Source of the DNA: Bacteroidaceae bacterium
GTDB taxonomy: Bacteria; Bacteroidota; Bacteroidia; Bacteroidales; Bacteroidaceae
Direction: 5' to 3'
DNA length: 64,000 nt
NCBI GenBank assembly: GCA_024398595.1
Contig: JAKSIX010000003.1
Span: 1-64,000, forward strand
Part shown: piece after piece, positions 34,075 through 41,124 of the stretch
Layout of the letters: every line of letters begins with the position of its first letter
Position numbering within the stretch: the first letter of the stretch is position 1
Program-made: the position numbers and the translations under genes
Notes under the pieces: model-generated
Database searches by the model: none
What the model was told of the DNA's origin: nothing
The model's input: only the letters and a program-made list of their open reading frames with translations

Positions 34075-34692
34075 CTATTCGTTAAAGAAGTCCATATCCA
34101 TACCTGCCTCGGCAAGAGAGTCCGGGAGTTCTTCCACAGCCTCTTCTCCATTACCGGCCACGATAGTCAGCGTGGCTCCTTCCGGAATATAATCCCCGGC
34201 GGCTATTGTATCGCCGTTATATATCACTTTATATACCCAGTCCTTTTCTCCCGGTATATATTCCGGCTCGGTCAGCACGAATCCTGCTCCTGTCAGTTTT
34301 GACTCCGCAGCCCGTAGGGAACTGTTGTCCGCGACATCGGGGAGAGCTACGGTCGGAATCCTGCCGGAATTCAGGGTAAGATAAACAATACGCCCCTCTT
34401 TTACTCCGGAACCGGCTTTTGGTATCTGTTCGATTACGGCACCTTCCGCCAATCCTGCATTGTATCGGTATTCGCTGATTTCATACCTCAGTCCGCAGCC
34501 TGTCAGATTCTGCGAAGCCATATCTATGCTGAGTCCTGACACATCAGGCACGGTGATATATTGTCCGTGTCTGGTGTAGCCGTCCATCCATTTCAGCAGC
34601 ACCACTATCAGAATGGCGATTATTGCTGCCATAATTCCAAGGTTGATTAGAAGTCGTACCCACCATGGATTCCTACTGTTATTCTCTTTCAT
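34075..34692 (-). CDS. PASTA-domain membrane protein
   Basis: 205 residues. A short N-terminus, one membrane segment at about 14-37 (LLINLGIMAAIIAILIVVLL), then tandem PASTA repeats (QYITVPDVSGLSIDMASQNL, AVIEQIPKAGSGVKEGRIVY, TVALPDVADNSSLRAAESKL). PASTA domains bind peptidoglycan fragments or beta-lactams in other proteins; no kinase or penicillin-binding domain is attached here. The ending is acidic. The -7 box TACTTTTG at 34713-34720 fixes the start at 34692 instead of the upstream in-frame ATG. First gene of PASTA-rluD-ddl-acyltransferase. Confidence 0.9.
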   Translation of the reverse strand: MKENNSRNPWWVRLLINLGIMAAIIAILIVVLLKWMDGYTRHGQYITVPDVSGLSIDMASQNLTGCGLRYEISEYRYNAGLAEGAVIEQIPKAGSGVKEGRIVYLTLNSGRIPTVALPDVADNSSLRAAESKLTGAGFVLTEPEYIPGEKDWVYKVIYNGDTIAAGDYIPEGATLTIVAGNGEEAVEELPDSLAEAGMDMDFFNE

Positions 34693-34712
34693 CGCGATTG
34701 TCGTTGTGAAGG

Positions 34713-34720
34713 CAAAAGTA
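34713..34720 (-). promoter_or_regulatory. -7 box of the PASTA-rluD-ddl operon
   Basis: Minus-strand TACTTTTG, full TAnnTTTG match, 20 bases before the start at 34692. Confidence 0.6.
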
Positions 34721-34754
34721 GAAAAATATCGCAATCAACAGGCATGGCTAATAT

Positions 34755-34792
34755 ATAAAAAACGGTGCGGAATATGATTTACCGCACCGTTT
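34755..34792 (-). terminator. Terminator of the left SusC/SusD locus
   Basis: On the minus strand an 11-bp perfect stem (34782-34792 with 34760-34770, AAACGGTGCGG) is followed by TTTTTTATA. It ends the leftward susC-susD transcript 20 bases after the SusD stop. Confidence 0.85.
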
Positions 34793-34813
34793 CCGTTATT
34801 GTAATATCAAGTA

Positions 34814-36361
34814 TTAACGGCTTCCGCCTGCCCACCAGACATTTTCGGTATATACGTAATACCCGTCACCGAATGCTTTCTGAACGTATGGATTAGATGA
34901 AGTATCATCAGTACCATAACCAGCTCTCAGAGGGAATTTACCGGCATTTAGGAATGAGTAAACGTCATTATCCTGAGACTTCAGACGACGTACGTCGTTA
35001 TAAGTCTCGGTTGATTCACCATTTGCACCCCACATGGCAATATACTTCTGAATCAGAACAATTGAATACTTGTCATTATCATCAGCCGCTGCGTATTTAC
35101 CGGCAATACTTGCTGAGTAAGCTTCAATTTCTGAATCAGGTACAATGCCTGTATCTTCAATGCCTCCGTAGATTAGCACTGACGGTGCGTTGTTTGCGGC
35201 AACGACATTTTCATTGAAGTTGTAAAGGCCTGCTTCGATACCTTCTTTCAGTGCGTCTGTAGCATCCTGACCTAATGCAACCTGGGCTTCAGCCTTGATG
35301 AACATTAACTCATGGTAACTGAGCAGATTGACATCAGCAAGCTCTGAGAAGAAGAAGACATCGTAAGGATAGAATGCCTGACACTGATCAGTTGTACCGT
35401 TAGTAACGATTCTTTCTCCTGCTTCCTCAGCACTCATAGCATACCAATCGGAACCATCCTCATATGCATGGTTGATGCGCGGGTCATTGAGTTCCTTCAA
35501 TTTGTTATACATGCTCTTACTTGAACAGATACCATCGCGGCTCCACTGGAAGTCAAACAGAGGGTTGCAGTTGCTTGCATCGTAAACATTCAGACTTGCT
35601 TCCTCATCTGCGCTTTCAAATGAATTGTCAGCGAACTCAATAATCTTTGCGTAATCAGCGTCCTTGTCTGCTGAACGATTTATAAGTCGCATTGTGTAAC
35701 GTGCCTTCAGGCCGAACGCAAACTTCATCCATGATTCTGCATCTCCATTGTAAATGAAGTCGCTTGCACCAACTGTGTTGGTCGGGTCCTCTGCAAGAAG
35801 TTCAATAGCGTTATCCAGCAGACCGAAAATATCTTTGTAGATGTTTTCCTGTGTGTCCAGGTCGGGATTAGGAAAATTCAAATAGTCGCCTACCTGTGAA
35901 AACGGGGTGTTTCCGAAAACATCTGTTACAACAGCTGCGTTGTAGGCTAGCATAATCTCACCTATGGCAAGAGCCAAGTCGTCGCCGTCTTCGGAACCAC
36001 CTTGCGAGCACTTGTTTACAATGATTTTTGCATTCCTGATGTTCTCGTAAATCGTTGACCAGTTGTTATTGTATGTAGATGCTGCAATAATCTGGTTGCC
36101 TCTGTGCTCAGCATTGTGAAGCTGGTTGTGACAACCTTCCCAATGCTCGACATAAGCACCGAAGTACGTGTTGAGGTCTCCACCTACAACATCCTGAGCG
36201 GTACGCAGCTCAAGATCCGGAATGATGAATTTCGCGTTGGCATCAGTCGAGTGATTGTAATCACGGTTGATGTCATCCATATACTTTTCAGAACAAGCTG
36301 CAAAAGAGAGAGCTGCTATTGCCAATAAAGCACTTTTTGCGAAAATATTATTTGTTTTCAT
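34814..36361 (-). CDS. SusD/RagB-like outer-membrane lipoprotein (left locus)
   Basis: 515-residue surface lipoprotein that forms the lid of a SusC channel and binds the nutrient. Lipobox SFAAC (Cys23). The N-terminus (CSEKYMDDINRDYNHSTDAN, with AKFIIPDLELRTAQDVVGGD) and the helical WSTIYENIRNAKIIVNKC fit SusD-like proteins of the SusD_2 type. The C-terminus has the usual helix with KYIAMWGANGESTETYNDVR. It follows the left susC by 12 bases. No glycosidase lies near, so the substrate is unknown; peptides or small molecules are as likely as glycans. It is not an obvious close relative of the right-locus SusD. Confidence 0.92.
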   Translation of the reverse strand: MKTNNIFAKSALLAIAALSFAACSEKYMDDINRDYNHSTDANAKFIIPDLELRTAQDVVGGDLNTYFGAYVEHWEGCHNQLHNAEHRGNQIIAASTYNNNWSTIYENIRNAKIIVNKCSQGGSEDGDDLALAIGEIMLAYNAAVVTDVFGNTPFSQVGDYLNFPNPDLDTQENIYKDIFGLLDNAIELLAEDPTNTVGASDFIYNGDAESWMKFAFGLKARYTMRLINRSADKDADYAKIIEFADNSFESADEEASLNVYDASNCNPLFDFQWSRDGICSSKSMYNKLKELNDPRINHAYEDGSDWYAMSAEEAGERIVTNGTTDQCQAFYPYDVFFFSELADVNLLSYHELMFIKAEAQVALGQDATDALKEGIEAGLYNFNENVVAANNAPSVLIYGGIEDTGIVPDSEIEAYSASIAGKYAAADDNDKYSIVLIQKYIAMWGANGESTETYNDVRRLKSQDNDVYSFLNAGKFPLRAGYGTDDTSSNPYVQKAFGDGYYVYTENVWWAGGSR

Positions 36362-36373
36362 ATTATTCCCTCC

Positions 36374-39300
36374 TTAGAAATTAAATGTTAAACCTGCACC
36401 GAAACTTGTAGTACTCGGAAGAGAAAATCTCTCGAAACCACCGGACATGTTGTTGTTGCCCTGGGTTGATTCAGGATCGTATCCCTTTGTTCCGGAATAG
36501 AGGAGAATGTTACGTGCGAATACGTTAGCTGTCAGACCAAACTTTGCCTTGTTGATAATGTTGTAGCTGAGAGCTATTTCACGCAACTTAAAGTATGATG
36601 CATCTGTAACGGCAGCTTCACTGATATCACTGATAGCGCTGAGATAAGCCTGTGCATCTGCACCGGTGAATTCAATGTCGTTCTCGGCATAGCCTATTAC
36701 ATTACCTTCTTCATCAAATACCTGTTTTACAGACTCACCGCGATCGAAGATGAAGCTGTCAGCTTCTCTCAGATCGGCTGAATACTGGGTAACACCGTAA
36801 TAGTCAAGTGTTGTGGATGTCCCGAAGTATGAGTAACCGCCCTTCTTCCAGTCAAACACTACATTCAGATTCAGCTTTTTCCATCTTAGAGCTGTATTGA
36901 AGCCCATCTGGAAGTCTGGAGAAACCTGACCCAGAACCTTGTCTGAACCTGCCATCGGCAGACCTTTTTCGTCAACGATGATCTTGCCTTCATCGTTGCG
37001 AGCGTATGAAGTACCATAGATGACAGGGTACTTGTCACCGATGCCTGCACGTACCTGAGGATCTACGAATCCGCCCAGCATAATGCTCTCAACACCGTCA
37101 GCAAGCTCGTCAACGTAGTTGTCAATCTTAGTGAAGTTAGCTCCGATGCTCCATTCCCAGTCCTTTGTCTGAACAGGAATAAACTCGATGCTTGCTTCAT
37201 GAGCGTTTGTATGCATCCTGCCACCGTTTGTAACCTTCTGAGCGTAACCGGTTGAAGAAGGCATTGGAATAGCGAAAATCTGATCCTTGATGTTTTGACG
37301 TGAGTAGGTGTAGTTGAATGTGATTCTCCCTTCGAAGAATGCCAGATCAAGACCGAACTCATAGGACTTGGTGTTCTGTGGTTTCAGGTTAGGATCGTAG
37401 ATTGTTGAACTTGGAGTATATGAGCTGACAGTTCCAATCGGGAACATTACAGGTGTACCGCTTGAAAAACCTCCGCCATAACTGGGAGTGGTGTAATAGG
37501 AGGCACGGTATGTACCGGCCTGTCCGACCTCTGCGTAAGAAGCTCTTACCTTTCCGAAAGTAAGAACTTTGTTCTGCAGCGGTTCAAGTTCTGTAAACAC
37601 AAAGCCTGCAGAGACTGACGGGTAAATGAATGTTCTGTTGCCGTTCGGCATGGAAGAAACTCTGTCAATTCGACTGCTGGCATTCAGGAAGAGCATGTTC
37701 TTGTAGTCTGCCGAAATGTTCAGGAAGTTACCGAAAGTCAGGTTCTTTCCTATGCCAGATCCGCCAAGGTATGTTGTAACATTACTGAGGCTGTTGAATC
37801 CACCATAGTTGAAATTTGCACCGTAACTTTCTACAGCCTTATAGTTTGAATAAACGATTTCGTTTCCGTACAGAGCTCCGAAATTCCAGTTGTCATTAAT
37901 CTTCCATGTGTAGTTCGCTGTGAGCAGAGAGTTCACTTCATTGCTTGTGTATGTATTTTCATCTATCTCACCAGTGCCGTTGGAATGACCATATCCCCAG
38001 ATGTCTGTGTAAATAGTAGAGTATGCATCCTCTCCCAACTGATATTTGACAACCAGATTGTGTTTGCCTGCAGTACCGAAGTTTGTATGGAAGTCTATGT
38101 AGGCATTACCGAAGAAACGTTGTGACTTTTCCTTGTGCTCATTGTTGGCCGCCGACCATAGAGCTGCATCGAAACCGGAGGTGCTACGATATGTATTCTG
38201 AGTGTAAGGGTCTCCGGCAACGTGATAAGGAATACCCACAAAGTCGTATGATGGAGGACAGCCGTAAACAGTTGCTATTACACCATCGTTGGCACCTGTA
38301 GCTTTCTTCAGTTCGGACATAACGAAGTTTGCGGAGAAACCCATGTTGAAATGCTTTGAAAGCTCGGTGTCGGCAGCCATTCTTGCGTTGTAGCGGTCGA
38401 GACCGGTCTCAGGAACAATACCTTTAGATGTGGAGTTACCCATAGAGAATATGAAACTTCCTTTGTCATTGTTCTTTGCAACGCTCAGAGAGTTGTTCCA
38501 TGTGCTACCTGTGTTGAAATAGTTACCTGCATTGTCGTAAGCAGTCGGGTATGCCCATGGGTCGATTCCTGCGAGCTCTCTCTGTCTCACATAGTACATA
38601 CCCTCATGTTTGCCGTATGCCTGAGTGTACGCATTATCGATATTGCCGCCATAGGAAGGATCATTTGCAAGCTCAGCAATCTTCGGACCCCATGAAGTGG
38701 ATGCTGTAGGATTGAATCTGCCGGATGAACCCTGCGCGTATGTCTTCTGGAAATCAGGAGTGACTGACACCTTATCGAATGACAGGTTTGTTGTGAATGT
38801 CACTCTCGGTGCACCTTTCTGAACTGATGAGCCCTTCTTCGTGGTGATGATGATGACACCGTTGGAAGCACGCATACCGTAGAGTGCGGAAGCAGCCTGA
38901 CCTTTCAGAATGTTGATGCTCTCAATGTCGTTTGGATCAATATCGAGAGCACGGCTTGCATAGTCAGAACCTGTTACGGAGTTACCGGTATCCATATCGG
39001 CTGTAGAGGCGATTGGCATACCGTCAACAACGTATAGCGGGGTGTTGTTCCCGTCGAATGAACGGGAACCGCGGATAGTTATCTTGGCGGATGCACCCGG
39101 CATACCTGATGACGGATTGATGTCAACACCAGTAACTTTACCCTGAAGGGCAGAGCTGAAACTTGAAGCTGCGGCTTGTGTCAATTCGTCAGCCTTGATG
39201 TCCTGAACTGCATAACCGAGGGCTTTCTTCTCCCTGGATATACCCATTGCAGTGATAACTACATCATCGACCTGGATGGATCCAGGAGTCAGAGTAACAT

Positions 39301-39568
39301 TAATGACCTTTCTCCCTTCAACAGGTACTGTGATAGTCTCGTATCCCATGAAGGAAAAAACAAGTAATCCATTTGATGGTGCGGAGATTGAGTAGGCACC
39401 ATCAATGTCGGTAATAGTACCGCCATTAGTTCCCTGAACAGCTACTGCCACACCGATCATCGGACTGTTATCGTCCGCTGCGGTTGCAATACCTGTGACT
39501 TGCACGTTCTGAGCCGAGACAAATCCCGCGCACAAAACAGCAATCAAAGAAAATACAATCTTTCTCAT
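36374..39568 (-). CDS. SusC/RagA-like TonB-dependent transporter (left locus)
   Basis: 1064-residue outer-membrane channel. Signal peptide 1-19 (ending VSAQ), carboxypeptidase-regulatory-like domain about 22-100, TonB box region VDDVVITAMG near 102-111, plug domain with the SusC signature GKVTGVDINPSSGMPGASAK, SFDGNNTPLYVVDGMPIAST and SINILKGQAASALYG, then a 22-strand barrel ending FGAGLTFNF. The first 44 residues are identical to those of the right-locus SusC at 41036, and 170 bp across the leader and start are identical in DNA, forming an inverted repeat. The only good nearby -7 box faces this gene, so it is probably the one switched on in this assembly. Confidence 0.95.
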   Translation of the reverse strand: MRKIVFSLIAVLCAGFVSAQNVQVTGIATAADDNSPMIGVAVAVQGTNGGTITDIDGAYSISAPSNGLLVFSFMGYETITVPVEGRKVINVTLTPGSIQVDDVVITAMGISREKKALGYAVQDIKADELTQAAASSFSSALQGKVTGVDINPSSGMPGASAKITIRGSRSFDGNNTPLYVVDGMPIASTADMDTGNSVTGSDYASRALDIDPNDIESINILKGQAASALYGMRASNGVIIITTKKGSSVQKGAPRVTFTTNLSFDKVSVTPDFQKTYAQGSSGRFNPTASTSWGPKIAELANDPSYGGNIDNAYTQAYGKHEGMYYVRQRELAGIDPWAYPTAYDNAGNYFNTGSTWNNSLSVAKNNDKGSFIFSMGNSTSKGIVPETGLDRYNARMAADTELSKHFNMGFSANFVMSELKKATGANDGVIATVYGCPPSYDFVGIPYHVAGDPYTQNTYRSTSGFDAALWSAANNEHKEKSQRFFGNAYIDFHTNFGTAGKHNLVVKYQLGEDAYSTIYTDIWGYGHSNGTGEIDENTYTSNEVNSLLTANYTWKINDNWNFGALYGNEIVYSNYKAVESYGANFNYGGFNSLSNVTTYLGGSGIGKNLTFGNFLNISADYKNMLFLNASSRIDRVSSMPNGNRTFIYPSVSAGFVFTELEPLQNKVLTFGKVRASYAEVGQAGTYRASYYTTPSYGGGFSSGTPVMFPIGTVSSYTPSSTIYDPNLKPQNTKSYEFGLDLAFFEGRITFNYTYSRQNIKDQIFAIPMPSSTGYAQKVTNGGRMHTNAHEASIEFIPVQTKDWEWSIGANFTKIDNYVDELADGVESIMLGGFVDPQVRAGIGDKYPVIYGTSYARNDEGKIIVDEKGLPMAGSDKVLGQVSPDFQMGFNTALRWKKLNLNVVFDWKKGGYSYFGTSTTLDYYGVTQYSADLREADSFIFDRGESVKQVFDEEGNVIGYAENDIEFTGADAQAYLSAISDISEAAVTDASYFKLREIALSYNIINKAKFGLTANVFARNILLYSGTKGYDPESTQGNNNMSGGFERFSLPSTTSFGAGLTFNF

Positions 39569-39649
39569 AAAAAAACTGTTTGGTTAATTAATATAGTTTC
39601 ATCACGTTTAATTCCAATCTGTTTTGAAAGTTGGGGCGCAACTTTCAAA
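39480..39649 (-). repeat. Left arm of a 170-bp perfect inverted repeat
   Basis: Exact reverse complement of 40955-41124. It covers the first 89 bases of the left susC, the whole 54-base leader and a 27-bp palindromic site at its outer end (39623-39649). The first mismatch towards the gene is at 39479; similarity continues with scattered differences for roughly 200 bp of coding sequence. Confidence 0.95.
39623..39649. other. Left putative recombinase core site
   Basis: A 27-bp near-symmetric site with 11-bp arms (TTTGAAAGTTG and its complement) around an asymmetric 5-bp centre (CGCCC on the minus strand). Identical to 40955-40981. Two inverted arms around a short core is how tyrosine recombinases bind. 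No T run follows on either strand, which disfavours a terminator. Confidence 0.7.
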
Positions 39650-40954
39650 TGACACGTCTTACTGCATCCCCTCATACATTATACGGCGTATCATTCGGCA
39701 AAATTACAAAAAAAGTTAAACAATATTGCCGTTACGTGTAAAAATGGTGCGAAAACCTAAAAAAATATATCAAAATGAATCTTATTGCAACGAATTTTTG
39801 TAAAAATGACCCCTTGCGCTTTATTCAGTTCAGTTTGAAAGCCAGTAAAATCAACAAGTACGGATGTACGTCAATTCAGGTAGAGGCGAAACTGAATCAC
39901 AGAGTAAAACATTATTCAACCCATATAGTTGTATCCCCGGAACAATGGGATTCCAGAAAGCGAATCATCATAGATCATCCACACGCAGCAGAACTTAACG
40001 TTCGATTGAAGGAATGCATTGCATTGTTTGAAACATCTCAGATAGAATTATGGAAGCAGGGACTACCGATATCTATGGAATCAATGGAACAGTATCTGAA
40101 TGGTGGTATGGATTTCATTGAGTATATGGATATGTCAATCAGATCCGGGAATGGCAAAGACAGTACAAAATCAAATCGTCTGACTACGGTAAAGTTACTT
40201 AAACGCTACACTGACAGTTTGGGGATGCACTGTATTACATCCGAATGGCTGCTTGGTTTTCGGCAATGGCTGATTCGACAGCAGATGCATACAAATACAG
40301 TGGCAAAGCACCTGTCTCACATACGTATTTATGTCAACATGGCAATATCGGACGGACTTATGAACGATTGTGGAAATCCGTTCGTTGGATTCAGAATCAG
40401 ATCTGTTCCTTCGTCACATACATACCTTCAGTCTGAGGAACTTATGAAATTGGAACATTACGCCGCAAGCATCAGAGATACCTTTTCCATACAGAGCCAC
40501 TGTCTGGACGCTTTTCTTTTCTGCTGTTATACCGGATTGAGATATTCTGATTTCATCAGTTTGAGTCCCGCAAAATATCATATAGAAGATGGAATATGTT
40601 GGCTCTCATTCATCACAAAGAAGACTGGGACATCCGTAAGAATACCTGTCAGTCTAATGTTTAATGGCAAGGCACTACTTCTTGTCAGTAAATATGAACT
40701 GTACGGCATAAACTTTTATAAAATATCGTCGAATCAGCTTACAGACTTCTACTTGAGGCATATTGCCCATAATGCCGGACTAACAACTTCTATCTCATTT
40801 CATACGGCAAGGCATACAAATGCCACCTTATTAATAAATAAAGGCGTCAGCATAACAACAGTGCAGAGTTTATTGGGCCATACAAGTCTGAGAATGACGG
40901 AAAAATACTGTAAGTTGTTGGAAAGCACCATCATAAGAGAACTGAAACAAGCTT
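39650..40954. mobile_element. Predicted invertible segment carrying its recombinase
   Basis: 1305 bp of unique DNA between the two inverted-repeat arms. It contains 125 bp of AT-rich noncoding DNA at the left and one gene, a tyrosine recombinase, filling the rest; the recombinase stop codon falls in the right core site. Inversion would leave the recombinase whole and swap which SusC gene faces the noncoding end. Structure is seen directly; inversion is inferred. Confidence 0.75.
39699..39706 (-). promoter_or_regulatory. Candidate switching promoter -7 box
   Basis: Minus-strand TAATTTTG, a full TAnnTTTG match, inside the predicted invertible segment and facing the left susC. A TTG lies 14 bases upstream, nearer than the usual 19-21, so the -33 part is weak. 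No comparable box is seen facing right in the segment or inside the repeat arms. Confidence 0.5.
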
Positions 40955-40959
40955 TTTGA
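39775..40959 (+). CDS. Tyrosine site-specific recombinase (predicted DNA invertase)
   Basis: 394-residue phage-integrase-family recombinase of the Bacteroidales type: an N-terminal Arm-type domain (about 15-100), a SAM-like core-binding domain (about 110-205) and a catalytic domain with all expected residues: Arg256 in CYTGLRYSD, Lys282/283 in TKKT, His343 and Arg346 in HTARHT, His369 in LLGH and Tyr378 as nucleophile in EKYCKL. It lies alone between the inverted repeats of two divergent susC genes; the stop codon (40957-40959) is inside the right core site. Codons are more AT-rich than in the neighbours. Context says local DNA inversion rather than integration of a mobile element; there are no transfer, excision or cargo genes. 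Confidence 0.93.
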   Translation: MNLIATNFCKNDPLRFIQFSLKASKINKYGCTSIQVEAKLNHRVKHYSTHIVVSPEQWDSRKRIIIDHPHAAELNVRLKECIALFETSQIELWKQGLPISMESMEQYLNGGMDFIEYMDMSIRSGNGKDSTKSNRLTTVKLLKRYTDSLGMHCITSEWLLGFRQWLIRQQMHTNTVAKHLSHIRIYVNMAISDGLMNDCGNPFVGFRIRSVPSSHTYLQSEELMKLEHYAASIRDTFSIQSHCLDAFLFCCYTGLRYSDFISLSPAKYHIEDGICWLSFITKKTGTSVRIPVSLMFNGKALLLVSKYELYGINFYKISSNQLTDFYLRHIAHNAGLTTSISFHTARHTNATLLINKGVSITTVQSLLGHTSLRMTEKYCKLLESTIIRELKQAF

Positions 40960-40981
40960 AAGTTGCGCCCCAACTTTCAAA
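40955..40981. other. Right putative recombinase core site
   Basis: Same 27-bp site as 39623-39649 in opposite orientation: 11-bp arms TTTGAAAGTTG / CAACTTTCAAA with centre CGCCC. It begins exactly at the edge of the 170-bp repeat and holds the recombinase stop codon. Confidence 0.7.
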
Positions 40982-41124
40982 ACAGATTGGAATTAAACGT
41001 GATGAAACTATATTAATTAACCAAACAGTTTTTTTATGAGAAAGATTGTATTTTCTTTGATTGCTGTTTTGTGCGCGGGATTTGTCTCGGCTCAGAACGT
41101 GCAAGTCACAGGTATTGCAACCGC
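40955..41124 (+). repeat. Right arm of a 170-bp perfect inverted repeat
   Basis: Exact reverse complement of 39480-39649. It covers the core site, the 54-base leader and the first 89 bases of the right susC. Beyond 41124 the two genes differ by two substitutions in the next 10 bases or so, then diverge further. Confidence 0.95.

Noticed and set aside
36374-39568. Multi-gene SusC shufflon with silent partial cassettes
   Set aside because: Both susC genes are complete with signal peptide, plug and barrel, each with its own SusD; no truncated susC fragment is present in the window.
40955-40981. Palindrome after the recombinase taken as its transcription terminator
   Set aside because: No T run follows on either strand, and an identical copy stands upstream of the other susC where no transcript should end.
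39480-41124. Integrated mobile element with attachment sites
   Set aside because: The flanking repeats are inverted rather than direct, the segment has no cargo, excisionase or transfer genes, and the repeats are the starts of functional genes.
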